Shown: piece by piece, positions 45,725-54,683 of the stretch
Numbering within the stretch: the first letter of the stretch is position 1
Layout of the letters: every line of letters starts with the position of its first letter
Program-made: the position numbers and the translations under genes
Source: Fibrobacter succinogenes
GTDB taxonomy: Bacteria > Fibrobacterota > Fibrobacteria > Fibrobacterales > Fibrobacteraceae
Length of the DNA stretch: 64,000 nt
Assembly (NCBI RefSeq): GCF_902779965.1
Contig: NZ_CACZDK010000017.1
Coordinates: 143,086-207,085 of the forward strand
Direction of reading: 5' to 3'
The notes under the pieces: generated by a model
Databases searched by the model: none
The model's input: only the letters and a program-made list of their open reading frames with translations
What the model was told of the DNA's origin: nothing

Positions 45725-46390
45725 ATGGGACTTTACGTCAATCCAAACAATGTAAACTTCCAAGAGGCGCTGGATTCTCCCATCTACGTGGACAAGTCCA
45801 TGCTTATCGCTGAAATTAACCGCCTTGTGCGCACAACGAAAAAATTCGTGTGCGTTTCCCGTTCGCGCCGTTTCGGGAAGACCATGGCGGGCAACATGCT
45901 CTGTGCCTACTTCAGCAAGGGGTGTGACAGTCGCGAGCTGTTCGCGAATTTGAAGATTGCGAAAGATCCCGGCTTCGAGAAATACCTGAACAAACTGAAT
46001 GTCATCAAGTTGGATGTAAATGCGTTCTACTCAAAATATGGCCTCAATGCTGATTTGGTTTCCCTGTTTTCTGCCAGCATTCGAGCTGAGTTAAAGGATG
46101 CGTTCCCATCGGTGCTCATTCCCGATGACGAGCCGTTGGCGGGCTGTCTCGAAAAAATCTATGCATTCACGAACGAACAGTTGTACTTGGCGTATGACCG
46201 TAAGGAACTGCAGTGTTACATCCCTAATCGCGAGGTGCGTGATCAGTGGATTCTTTCGGTTCAGCAGTCGCCCGATTACAAGGGCCTGATGGAATTGGTG
46301 AATGCATCGAAGTTGCTTGTTGAAAACACCATCGAAGGAAATGCTGAAGTTGTCGGGACCGCCCTAAACAAGTCCGATATGGAACGGTGA
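45725..46390 (+). CDS. AAA-ATPase-like protein, internally deleted
   Basis: 221 residues beginning like the AAA-ATPase_like/PDDEXK_9 proteins common in anaerobes: QEALDSPIYVDKSMLIAEI, SRSRRFGKTMAGNML (P-loop variant). After AFTNEQ the sequence jumps to LYLAYDRKELQCYIPNREV, which in full-length members (about 500 residues or more) lies much later. The Walker B part and the middle are gone, and the C-terminal nuclease-like domain is missing too, replaced by SDMER and a stop. It is probably a non-functional in-frame deletion remnant. It lies between the two copies of the secretin 5' end. Confidence 0.6.
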   Translation: MGLYVNPNNVNFQEALDSPIYVDKSMLIAEINRLVRTTKKFVCVSRSRRFGKTMAGNMLCAYFSKGCDSRELFANLKIAKDPGFEKYLNKLNVIKLDVNAFYSKYGLNADLVSLFSASIRAELKDAFPSVLIPDDEPLAGCLEKIYAFTNEQLYLAYDRKELQCYIPNREVRDQWILSVQQSPDYKGLMELVNASKLLVENTIEGNAEVVGTALNKSDMER

Positions 46391-46530
46391 ATTTTTATGC
46401 AAGAACTTTTAGTGATTATTGGAATTATGGACGGCCAAGAATATATCATATGAGTGGGTCTATGGAAAATGAAGCAGATATTTATGCTGGAATAACTAAT
46501 TATACGTATGAAAACCATCCGGGGTACTAA
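46387..46530 (+). pseudogene. Orphan C-terminal tail of a toxin-like protein
   Basis: A 47-codon open tail, VNFYARTFSDYWNYGRPRIY...TYENHPGY, with no proper start. Its TAA overlaps the ATG of the next lipoprotein gene (TAATG, 46528-46532). Rhs tips are often followed like this by their immunity gene; that this is such a displaced tip is inference. It is AT-rich and unlike the ATPase remnant before it, whose stop (46388-46390) overlaps it in another frame. Confidence 0.45.
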
Positions 46531-46963
46531 TGAAACCGATTTGCTTGTTTTTGCTTTTTCTTGTTTTGACAAGTTGTAAGTATTTTTTGGCTGATGCTTA
46601 TCATTTTAAGCATGTTGAAATATTTAGTCAAGTTGTTAAATTGAATGAGTTAGAACAAGTAAAGTCGAATTTTTATTTTGGTAATATGCTAGAAAATAAG
46701 GATTCGTGTTCAGTATGGCCAGAAATGGATGGCCGAATTAGAACAGTTGCTAGAATTTATGATGCTTGTCATGATACATGTTTGATTGAATGGATTGTTG
46801 ATTCTAATGTTGTTGATAAAATAAAAATTTTAGAATTTTTTGATAATCCAGATCAGTGAATTGGTAAATTACTTGTGATGTATGATGAAAAAAATTTTAT
46901 ATTCATCCAAAGGGTAATGTATGGAAGTTTGATTTAGATTCTTTAAAAAGAATAGAAAAATAA
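46530..46963 (+). pseudogene. Small lipoprotein gene, decayed at its 3' end; possible immunity gene
   Basis: The intact part (46530-46859) encodes 109 residues with lipobox LVLTSC (Cys at 16) and a Cys-containing mature part (CSVWPEMDGRIRTVARIYDACHDTC in content: three to four Cys). TGA at 46857 seems to replace a Trp codon: reading continues IGKLLVMYDE, then loses frame in an A7 run (46888-46894), after which FYIHPKGNVWKFDLDSLKRIEK runs to TAA at 46963. One extra A would restore it. Lipoprotein immunity proteins are common partners of secreted toxins; function here is inferred from position. Confidence 0.5.
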
Positions 46964-46995
46964 AAAGAGAATCTATCGAGGTTTTTTATATTTTA

Positions 46996-47025
46996 AAGGT
47001 CTAATTTTAAATTAGGCCTTTTTTG
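46996..47025 (+). terminator. Terminator after the decayed lipoprotein gene
   Basis: AAGGTCTAATTT/AAATTAGGCCTT with one wobble pair, followed by TTTTTT. Confidence 0.75.
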
Positions 47026-47112
47026 TATAATAGGGAATTCTTTGCTTAATGGAATAATTCAATCATATAAATTACCATACATTTTTCTTACAATTTCTTA
47101 AATTCCTTACAA

Positions 47113-47137
47113 AGGCTTCTTGCTTACAAGAAGTCTT
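47113..47137 (+). terminator. Hairpin upstream of the secretin gene
   Basis: AGGCTTCTT/AAGAAGTCTT with a GCTTAC loop, followed by TTTTC. The duplicate at 45513-45536 has a GGCATCTT/AAGATGCC stem: both arms differ together, so the pairing has been kept. Confidence 0.5.
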
Positions 47138-47157
47138 TTCTTTTTACTTTATTTTTC

Positions 47158-47165
47158 TAAATTTG
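47158..47165 (+). promoter_or_regulatory. TAnnTTTG box of the secretin operon
   Basis: TAAATTTG, 5 nt before the ATG at 47171. The broken duplicate keeps the same spacing (TAAATCTG, then 5 nt, then ATG). Confidence 0.6.
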
Positions 47166-47170
47166 TCCCC

Positions 47171-49189
47171 ATGATTTTTATACGCAAGTACGAGTTGGTT
47201 CTTGCATTGTTGTTTGCTTTGTGCGCAACTGTGCCCGCCCAGACATTTACTCCGCTCCCGATTGCGGATTCCGTTATCGTCAAAAATTTGAATGTCAAGA
47301 ATACTGAAATTCGAGACCTCTTACAGGGTATGGCGGTTCAGTATGGATTGAATTTATTCTTAGCTCCTGATGTGCGCGGTCCGGTAACGGTCAATTTCAA
47401 CAACCAGCCGCTTAAGGATGCCTTGCGTTTGCTGTTGCAGTGGAATGGCTACGATTACACGGTCGATGGTGGCACGATTCATGTTCGTAAACACATCGAA
47501 AAGGCTCCGGAACCGCCTAAGCCTCCTGAGAAACGTTTCCGTGTCGAAAGCCGCAACAATACTTTGACGATGGATGTCGAAGATGCTCCTTTGGACAAAG
47601 TTGTCCGTAAAATTGTCGAGGTCACAGGCAAGAATATTCTGTTGGAACGTGGCGAAAATAAGCATGTGTCGTTCTTTGTGCAAAACATGCCTTTCGAGCG
47701 CGCTATTCGTCATGTGGCGGAATCGGCAGAACTGGATTACGAAGAAGATGATGGCGTGATTTCTATAAAGAAGGCTTCGTGGAATTTGGGTAGCAGCCGT
47801 CAAGAGAACGGTGGACGTTTCAGGGTGCGCCTGGTGAACGATTCTCTGTTGAACATCGAGGCTATTGATGCTCCATTGGCTTCTCTTGTAAGTGAAGTCT
47901 TGGCGCAGACAAAGTTGAACACGATGGTTTACGGAAAAATTGAGGGACATGTGACAGCGCATATTTCTGCGATTCCTATTCGCGATGCGCTCAAATATTT
48001 GTTCCGCGGTACGTCCTACACGTTCTGGGAACGCGATGGCGTTTATTTTATCGGCCCTCACGAGATGCAGACTGCGGATAATTCGCTCTTGATTAAGCTC
48101 AAGCATTTGCGCGCCGAAGATGTCATTAAGCTTTTGCCCACGACACTTACGAGGAGTACGCAGATTCAGGTGGTCAAGTCGCAGAACGCCTTGATGGCGG
48201 TCGGTAACTACGATGTGCTTGATGCGATTTCGCAGTATGTCGATAAGATGGATTTGCCGGTGGCGCAGATTTTGATTGAAGTTCTCGTTGTCGATATGGA
48301 TATCGAAAAGGGCCACAGTCATGGGCTGAATTTGCTTTTCGGCAAGGCTTCTCAGCATATGGGTTCTGAGAAATTGTTCCCGAGCATTGATCAAACGTTG
48401 AACGCAAGGCAAACTCAAAAGATATTTAATGGTCTTGGTTTAGGCGAAATTGTGAGTATCCCGAAGGACATGGTTACAAAGATCAATGCCATGGAACAGG
48501 AAAAGATTCTTGACGTGAAGGCTCGCTCCCAAATTGCAACGCTGAATGGCGAAACGGCTGTTCTCACGATTGGTCAAACTCAGTATTACATGATGTCGTC
48601 CGAGGTGGATTACAACCAGGGCGATGCGGTTACGTCCAAGACGACACAACGTTTCGAACAAATTGAAGCTAACTCCAATATCACGGTTACGCCTTACGTG
48701 ACAGGCGAGGGGGAAATCACTTGCGAGATTGTTCCGGATTTCTCGGAACCGGAAGGTAGCTTTAATAGCTCTGTTCCGCCTACGCTCAACAAGCGTTATG
48801 TCAAGTCATCTGTGCGTTTGCGCGATGGCGAGACGATTGTGCTTGGCGGCATGGTGAAAGAATCGGTGAACGATGTGTACAACCAGGTTCCGTTCCTTGG
48901 CTCAATTCCTGTGCTGGGCTGGTTGTTCAAGAACGTGGAACGTGTGCATAGCAAGAGCCAACTTTTGATTTTTGTGACTCCGCACATTTATTACGGTCAT
49001 GAGGGCAGCGTCGATATTGCAGACGAAATAGAAAAGGCGAAACAACCGCTTGTGCCGAAGAAAGAAAAAGTGAAAAAGGAAGAACCGGCTAAAGAGCCTG
49101 TTGTTGAAGCTCCTGCCGATTCGGTTACCTCTGCAGACGTGACGCCGGTTGAAACTCCCGAAGTCAAAACAGAACAGGTCGAAAAGTAG
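47171..49189 (+). CDS. Type IV pilus/type II secretion secretin (PilQ/GspD-like)
   Basis: A 672-residue outer-membrane channel subunit. Signal peptide to about VPAQTF. Three STN/N-domain-type repeats follow (NTEIRDLLQGMAVQYGLNLF; APLDKVVRKIVEVTGKNILL; APLASLVSEVLAQTKLNTMV), then a NolW-like segment (LKHLRAEDVIKLLPTTLT) and the secretin domain with VEVLVVDMD, NGETAVLTIG, VTPYVTGEGEI, RLRDGETIVLGGM and VPFLGSIPVLGWLFK. The tail is Lys/Glu/Pro-rich. The upstream in-frame start at 47120 lies before the promoter box, so 47171 is chosen. The next gene overlaps its stop. Confidence 0.92.
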   Translation: MIFIRKYELVLALLFALCATVPAQTFTPLPIADSVIVKNLNVKNTEIRDLLQGMAVQYGLNLFLAPDVRGPVTVNFNNQPLKDALRLLLQWNGYDYTVDGGTIHVRKHIEKAPEPPKPPEKRFRVESRNNTLTMDVEDAPLDKVVRKIVEVTGKNILLERGENKHVSFFVQNMPFERAIRHVAESAELDYEEDDGVISIKKASWNLGSSRQENGGRFRVRLVNDSLLNIEAIDAPLASLVSEVLAQTKLNTMVYGKIEGHVTAHISAIPIRDALKYLFRGTSYTFWERDGVYFIGPHEMQTADNSLLIKLKHLRAEDVIKLLPTTLTRSTQIQVVKSQNALMAVGNYDVLDAISQYVDKMDLPVAQILIEVLVVDMDIEKGHSHGLNLLFGKASQHMGSEKLFPSIDQTLNARQTQKIFNGLGLGEIVSIPKDMVTKINAMEQEKILDVKARSQIATLNGETAVLTIGQTQYYMMSSEVDYNQGDAVTSKTTQRFEQIEANSNITVTPYVTGEGEITCEIVPDFSEPEGSFNSSVPPTLNKRYVKSSVRLRDGETIVLGGMVKESVNDVYNQVPFLGSIPVLGWLFKNVERVHSKSQLLIFVTPHIYYGHEGSVDIADEIEKAKQPLVPKKEKVKKEEPAKEPVVEAPADSVTSADVTPVETPEVKTEQVEK

Positions 49190-50412
49190 TGGCTACGTCT
49201 CTGGGAAAAATGCTCGATGATGTCACCGGACGATTCTGGTGGGTGCTTGTCGTAAGCGATTTTGCTAATGCGGGCTCTGCCCATATTTTGCGTGTGATGC
49301 GCGGGCGTGGGGCTGGTCGTAGTTTTGTCGATTTCTCGTTTTCGGGAACGCTTGCAGAATGTCGCGAATTCCAGGTGAAAAATGGTGGCGGTGCCGATGG
49401 AATCTTGCTTGTCGATTGCTGTTCGCCGATAAAGATCGTTTCGGAAGAAGTGGGGACTGTCGCTGATTTCCCCGGTTATAAGGCTGAAAATTTAGATACG
49501 GTTGAATCCATCAGTGGTGAATTTTCTGTGGTTGCTTTAAAGAATGCCGTTGAAAATTTTGTTACTGAAGTTGAAAAATGGGGCTTCAAGATTTTGCTCC
49601 ATGTTCCGTCGGTTCTTGTTGTGGCTGAATTGCTTGATACTTCAAGCGAACAGCCTTGCTTGTTTACGAATTGTAGTGATGACTTTGTCCGTCTGTTGCT
49701 TGCTTCTGGCGGTAAAATTGTTGCTGGATACAAGGTGGCAGGGGAGAATACGGAGCGCTTATCAAGCTATGTTCGTGAACATTTCTTTTTGAAAGAAACG
49801 GTTGAAGAACTTTTTTCGATGGATCCCGAAACGCTTGCTAAGGCCATTGCTGAAGATGCCTGGCTGTTCCGTACCGATGGCGTGCCTGCGTTCCATACGG
49901 CTGTAGATAAGGGGGCTGTTCGCCGAATTCGCGAGGCTGCTTTTTCACGTCGTATTCTAAAATTTTGTCTAGCATTTGTTTCATTGTCTTTTATAGCTCT
50001 GTTTGCGTTCCGCATAGGTGCTAGTGTATATATAGACCGCTCGGAATCTAAGATTCAGGGATTCAAAGCTCGCGTGCAAAAACAGAAAGAGCTTTCGCAG
50101 GTGCTAGAAAAACTTGAAAATGATAGAGCTGCATCGGAATCGTTCTTGATGCATCGTAGCCATATGGCGACATCACTAAAGAATTTTGTAGCTAATGTTA
50201 CAGATAACGTTTGGATTACAAGCTGGAACGTATCACGCGGGAATCATTCTGTGCAGGGCTATGCTATTACGCCCGAAGATCTTTCTGATTTTTTGACAAC
50301 GCTTGAAAAAGAACGGAACCTGGTCAACGTGCGTCTTAAAACGACTGAAAAGACGACTTGGAATAAACTCCAAGTTATAAAGTTTAGCTTGGGCGCGGAG
50401 GATGTTCGATGA
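49189..50412 (+). CDS. PilN/GspL-like inner-membrane assembly protein
   Basis: 407 residues with a GTG start overlapping the secretin stop (TAGTG). Residues 1-255 are a soluble domain without a clear actin-fold motif (a degenerate PilM-like part is possible); a membrane helix follows (about 258-280, FCLAFVSLSFIALFAFRIG), then a coiled stretch and a ferredoxin-like C-terminal part (VWITSWNVSRGNHSVQGYAITPEDLSDFLTTLE in content), typical of PilN. It overlaps the next gene by 4 nt. Confidence 0.65.
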   Translation: MATSLGKMLDDVTGRFWWVLVVSDFANAGSAHILRVMRGRGAGRSFVDFSFSGTLAECREFQVKNGGGADGILLVDCCSPIKIVSEEVGTVADFPGYKAENLDTVESISGEFSVVALKNAVENFVTEVEKWGFKILLHVPSVLVVAELLDTSSEQPCLFTNCSDDFVRLLLASGGKIVAGYKVAGENTERLSSYVREHFFLKETVEELFSMDPETLAKAIAEDAWLFRTDGVPAFHTAVDKGAVRRIREAAFSRRILKFCLAFVSLSFIALFAFRIGASVYIDRSESKIQGFKARVQKQKELSQVLEKLENDRAASESFLMHRSHMATSLKNFVANVTDNVWITSWNVSRGNHSVQGYAITPEDLSDFLTTLEKERNLVNVRLKTTEKTTWNKLQVIKFSLGAEDVR

Positions 50413-51311
50413 AGATGTTTCTTTCGCGAAAAAAGTATAGCATCATTGCGATTGTGGCGGTCCTGTTAACATTGTATGCTCTTTTCTGGTTTGTAGTTCC
50501 GACTGCAAAGAAAGTTGCAGAATCGTTTTCCATGGCGCGTTCCGAAATTAAAATGTCGGAGTCTATGCAAAATGTTGATGCATCTCCGGATTCTCTGATT
50601 GCCGAATACAACAAGGTATCTACGCGCATTAAGAAGTACACGAATGTCCAAGTGACGTCTTCGAAAATCCTTACGTTCGTGCATGAGGTTGCATCGAAAT
50701 CGGGAATTGTTTTGAACGATTTGTCCACGGGGGAAATGCACACTTCTGAATCAGAAATTGAAATTCCAGTTTCGTTTAAGACAAATGATTCGTTTATCGA
50801 TGTTCTGAAATTTTTGAAAGAACTTGAAAATGGAATGTTCTGTATCCGCATCGATGATGTAAGCTTGAACCGTGAAGAAAAGGGGAATGTGTCCGCTTCG
50901 GTTCGGTTCTCTGTCTTGAGCCGTAATGCAAGTAGTTCTGGCACGGCTGTGGCCCTCAAAAACAGTTCCAGTTTAAGTTTGAAGGACATGCTTTCTTTGC
51001 TCCAACCGCAAGAATTTTCGCTTGATAGTTTGCGCGATCCGTTTGGCTTGCCCAAGTCGCTTCTGCCAAAGCCGAAGCCCGCTCCGGTGAAGGTCGCAAA
51101 GCCCAAGGAACTTCCGCCGCCCAAAGAACATCCGCCAATTACTCTCGATGCCATTTTGCCGGGGAATAATCCTGTCGCAATCCTCAAATTCCGTGGAGAA
51201 TCTGCTGTTGTGTGCGTCGGTCAGAAGATTTGGGACGTTACTGTTGTCGCCATCAAGAACGATCGCGTTATTTTGCGCGATGAAATTGGAAAGTTTGAGT
51301 TGAAAAATTAG
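50409..51311 (+). CDS. PilO/PilP-like fused inner-membrane protein
   Basis: 300 residues. N-terminal membrane helix (YSIIAIVAVLLTLYALFWFV), coiled linker and a PilO-like ferredoxin fold (about 65-170, ending VSASVRFSVLSRN). A Pro/Lys-rich linker (about 215-245) leads to a PilP/GspC-type beta domain (AILKFRGESAVVCVGQKIW...RVILRDEIGKFELKN in content). It would link the inner membrane to the secretin. ATGA overlap with the previous gene. Confidence 0.65.
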   Translation: MKMFLSRKKYSIIAIVAVLLTLYALFWFVVPTAKKVAESFSMARSEIKMSESMQNVDASPDSLIAEYNKVSTRIKKYTNVQVTSSKILTFVHEVASKSGIVLNDLSTGEMHTSESEIEIPVSFKTNDSFIDVLKFLKELENGMFCIRIDDVSLNREEKGNVSASVRFSVLSRNASSSGTAVALKNSSSLSLKDMLSLLQPQEFSLDSLRDPFGLPKSLLPKPKPAPVKVAKPKELPPPKEHPPITLDAILPGNNPVAILKFRGESAVVCVGQKIWDVTVVAIKNDRVILRDEIGKFELKN

Positions 51312-51353
51312 TTTTATTATTCGCATTTTTTCTACATTATCAATGTGAATTCT

Positions 51354-53720
51354 ATGCGTTTATTAAAACTTTATTTCTTGTTTGCTGTCGCCGTGTTCTT
51401 CTTCGCCTGTTCCGATGATGACGAAGGCCCGGAATTCATGTTCGACAGGGAAATTTCGGAATATTCTGTTCTTTACGGTTGTGAAACAGGTGGTGCTGAT
51501 AGCAATTCCTGTTTTAAAATCCGTTACCGCTATCCATATCGTCTTGACGATTATGCGGGGCTGTGCCTTTGGTTCGATACGACAATTGTTAACGACACTT
51601 CTAAGGCGGTAAGCGACAAGCAGATTCGGCAAGCTCACGATACGACTAACAAAGAGACTTATTTCCACGAGTACAAGAAGTCGGGCCGTTATTATGACAC
51701 AATCGATGTGTCTAAAATGGTTGAGCCGTTTATCAAAGACGGTTATGATTCTCTTGAGGTTGCGTTGTTCAGCGAATATACGGATGGAGGCGACCCGGGC
51801 GCGGTTCAGCATTTAGTTTTGCATTTTAAGGACAGTTATGCCCCTTCGATTGTTGTGCCTGATGATTCTGTTTGGTCCAATGGTGTACTGCTTTCATGGG
51901 ATCGCCCCACAGACCAGACGAGTTTCCATACGCTTGGTGCCGGTACCGGAAAAATTTATGGCTACGAGGTTGTTATTTACGCTATTGACCGCCCAGATGA
52001 GGATATCCGCGATCTCAAGGTGACTGTTCAAACGCCTGCGGGTTCTGATTATACGGGGGGCACGATTTACAAGCGTAATGCCCAGATTTTCCGTACCAAT
52101 GATTCCGTGTATGTTAAGGAACTCGGACGAAACGATAAGGACAAGAATTATCTTCGCCTTGTTGTTTTGGATGGTCAGGGGTACGATGCCTCTAATCCGG
52201 TGAAAAACCACTTCCGCATGTTAATCGAAGGCCTCCGTACGCGCTCTAATATCGAAAATTACGAGTATAAGGTGGGCTTCTCGTCTTGGGATATCGTAGG
52301 TAATAAAAGTGGTTCCCTAGAGGTGAGTCCCAAAAACTGGAAAGGCATCATGACGACGGATTCTATTGCTCCGTTAATGCCAAACAAGATTTTTGTAGAG
52401 GAAGATTCTCTGTTCCCAGGATATGCAAAGCTGGACAGCAATAATCGAGTCCGTATCTATTGGAATCGTAGTGTTGACCCGATCACGTTCAAACATGGTA
52501 TTACGATTGATTCGGAACTTGTTATTCCGAAGGGTTGTTATATTCATGAATGTTATGAGAGTGTCTCGAACTATATTGTCGAGTATTACAATAAATTAGA
52601 TGGCTCGTGGAAACGTTATTCTTATTCGGATGACGAGAACCGTTATGGAATTCGCTATGGCAGGAATAAAGACGGTAAGTTTAAACTTGATGTCTTGGAC
52701 ACGGGATCTTTTGTGGGCGATACTATTCGCAGAGTTGCTCCTGGAGATACGGTTATTTTGCGAATCTTAGCTGTAGATAGTTCTGGCTATAAATCTAGGA
52801 CTTTGTGGGATACGATATTTGTTTCGCCGGGTAAGCTTGCTGCCGAACTGAAATGCCCGACGGGCTTTGTAGCTGTTTCTACATCGGATACGACTTCGTT
52901 CTGCATGGAACGCTTAGAACATCAAGACGCGAGCGGAAAGTTCGTGACTAACGTTTTGCATTCGGAAGCAGTTGCTGCTTGTGAAGCAATCTCTGCAAGT
53001 GGCTTTGAAGTTTCACTTTGCCGCGAACGCGATTGGGAACTTTCTTGTTTGTCGGGGGGATCGCTTTCGTATGGAGTGATTGAAGAAGACGATTCCCAAG
53101 CTTCTGATTATTTGTTCCGCATGTGCAATGTGAGCACGAATGATTCAACGATTGCTGCCGATATTGCAAAGCGCGATGCGGGTTGCATGAATCCGATGGG
53201 CGTGAGGGATTTGCCTGGCCAGTACCAGGAGTGGGTGATGGGCCGTTCCGAAGATACCGTTGCCGTTCTGAAGGGTTCTAGCTACAAGATTTTCGAAGGC
53301 CTTGATCGCGAGTCTATAGCATACTGCACTAACCGAGCTTTCCCGTTCTATACGCGCCCGGCATACACGCAAGATACAGTATATCTTTATCGCGAAGGTA
53401 CGCATGTCGATACGGTTTATGCTGCTGATACGCTCAGAACGTTGTACCAGATTCTGACGAAGAGTGATTTTAAGGATACGCTCCAGTTCTATGATGTTGT
53501 CGATTTCAAGGGTAATGTAATTGGAACGGACTATTCGCTTTATTCCGAGTACAAGAGGGGCGGCAAAGCCTGGCTTGATTCTTTGGCGAATGGACTCACT
53601 TACAAGCCGTCTCGCAAGGAAGCCGTGTTCCTCACGGGCGAAAAGCGCTATTATCGCGAAGCCGCTTCGTTCTACAAATCCACTACCATTGGATTCCGCT
53701 GCTGCGCGTATAAGAAATAA
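51354..53720 (+). CDS. Lipoprotein with SUMF1/FGE-like C-terminal domain
   Basis: 788 residues. Signal with lipobox VFFFAC (Cys near 19) and acidic DDDEGPE after it. Residues about 30-490 are fibronectin/beta-sandwich-like. Residues about 499-788 resemble the formylglycine-generating-enzyme (SUMF1) fold: CPTGFVAV...FCMERLEH, a VAACEA helix, SLCRERDWELSCLSG, MNPMGVRDLPGQYQEWVMG, LKGSSY and final GFRCCAYK. A copper-type Cys pair for real FGE activity is not evident; such domains are often binding modules. The ATG at 51354 gives the best signal; a GTG at 51345 is in frame. It follows the pilus genes by 42 nt and may be part of that operon. Confidence 0.65.
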   Translation: MRLLKLYFLFAVAVFFFACSDDDEGPEFMFDREISEYSVLYGCETGGADSNSCFKIRYRYPYRLDDYAGLCLWFDTTIVNDTSKAVSDKQIRQAHDTTNKETYFHEYKKSGRYYDTIDVSKMVEPFIKDGYDSLEVALFSEYTDGGDPGAVQHLVLHFKDSYAPSIVVPDDSVWSNGVLLSWDRPTDQTSFHTLGAGTGKIYGYEVVIYAIDRPDEDIRDLKVTVQTPAGSDYTGGTIYKRNAQIFRTNDSVYVKELGRNDKDKNYLRLVVLDGQGYDASNPVKNHFRMLIEGLRTRSNIENYEYKVGFSSWDIVGNKSGSLEVSPKNWKGIMTTDSIAPLMPNKIFVEEDSLFPGYAKLDSNNRVRIYWNRSVDPITFKHGITIDSELVIPKGCYIHECYESVSNYIVEYYNKLDGSWKRYSYSDDENRYGIRYGRNKDGKFKLDVLDTGSFVGDTIRRVAPGDTVILRILAVDSSGYKSRTLWDTIFVSPGKLAAELKCPTGFVAVSTSDTTSFCMERLEHQDASGKFVTNVLHSEAVAACEAISASGFEVSLCRERDWELSCLSGGSLSYGVIEEDDSQASDYLFRMCNVSTNDSTIAADIAKRDAGCMNPMGVRDLPGQYQEWVMGRSEDTVAVLKGSSYKIFEGLDRESIAYCTNRAFPFYTRPAYTQDTVYLYREGTHVDTVYAADTLRTLYQILTKSDFKDTLQFYDVVDFKGNVIGTDYSLYSEYKRGGKAWLDSLANGLTYKPSRKEAVFLTGEKRYYREAASFYKSTTIGFRCCAYKK

Positions 53721-53799
53721 GTAATTAGAACTTAGAACATTGCTTTATCTCTAAGTTCTAAGAGCGAAGCGGTCTAAGTTCTGCCAACTATAATCTATT

Positions 53800-54588
53800 A
53801 TGTCTGACTTTAACGATTTTCTTTCTGTCGCGAAAGACCTTGCTCTCAAGGCTGGCGATCTTTGCCTAGAACTCCAGAACAACCTTGGCGATGTGCGTTA
53901 CAAGTCTGTCAAAGATGTTGTGACCATTGCCGATGTTAGCAGTGAAAAACTCATTGTCGAAGGTTTGCGAAGCGCTTTCCCGACGCACTCCATCCGCACT
54001 GAAGAAGCTGGCGTTATCGAAGGCTCGGACCCGCGCTACCGCTGGATTATCGACCCGGTCGATGGAACTGTGAACTTTAGCCGTGGCATTCCGCTGTGGG
54101 GAATCTCAATCGCGCTTCATTTTGAGGGCAGACCGCTGGTGGCGGTCGTTAATTTACCCAAACTCGGAGAGCTTTATTCCGCTGCCAAAGGGCAGGGCGC
54201 ATTCATGAACGGCAAGCAAATTCATGTGAGCCGTGAATCCAATGCAACGCATGCGATTGTCTCGAACGGAGACTTTAACGTTGGCGATGCTGCAAAAATC
54301 AATGCGCAGAATTCCCACAACTTTGCCCGTGAAGCCGAAACCTTCGAACGCGTGAAATGCTTGGGTTCCGCGGTGATTGAAGGTTGCTTTACCGCGTGCG
54401 GCCGCATCGACTGCTTTGTGATGACCATGAGCTATCCGTGGGATATCGCGGCTATTGCGCTCCTCGTCGAAGAAGCGGGCGGCAAGTCTACGCACATTGA
54501 TGGCACACCCATGCAGTTCGTCGATGCGGAACAAGTGATTTTCAGCAACGGACTCTTGCACGACACTCTCGTGAAAACGCTCGCGTAA
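53800..54588 (+). CDS. suhB: Inositol-monophosphatase family protein
   Basis: 262 residues, a Mg2+-dependent phosphatase. Motifs: EEAG (metal), DPVDGTVNFSRGIPLWGISIAL (WIIDPVDGT-like core) and MSYPWDIAAIALLVEEAGG (second motif with catalytic Asp). Substrate may be inositol-1-phosphate, histidinol-phosphate or another small phosphate; the symbol is by similarity. A TATAAT lies just upstream (53792), close to the ATG. Confidence 0.88.
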   Translation: MSDFNDFLSVAKDLALKAGDLCLELQNNLGDVRYKSVKDVVTIADVSSEKLIVEGLRSAFPTHSIRTEEAGVIEGSDPRYRWIIDPVDGTVNFSRGIPLWGISIALHFEGRPLVAVVNLPKLGELYSAAKGQGAFMNGKQIHVSRESNATHAIVSNGDFNVGDAAKINAQNSHNFAREAETFERVKCLGSAVIEGCFTACGRIDCFVMTMSYPWDIAAIALLVEEAGGKSTHIDGTPMQFVDAEQVIFSNGLLHDTLVKTLA

Positions 54589-54617
54589 AGAACTGTTTCA
54601 CAATATCTTCATGTCAC

Positions 54618-54642
54618 GCCGGCCGCTGAGCCGGCTTTCTTT
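54618..54642 (+). terminator. Terminator of suhB
   Basis: GCCGGC/GCCGGC with loop CGCTGA, followed by TTTCTTTC. Confidence 0.8.
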
Positions 54643-54683
54643 CTTCAGAGCTGAGGGATTGAAATGGCCAAATTTGCAAAAAA

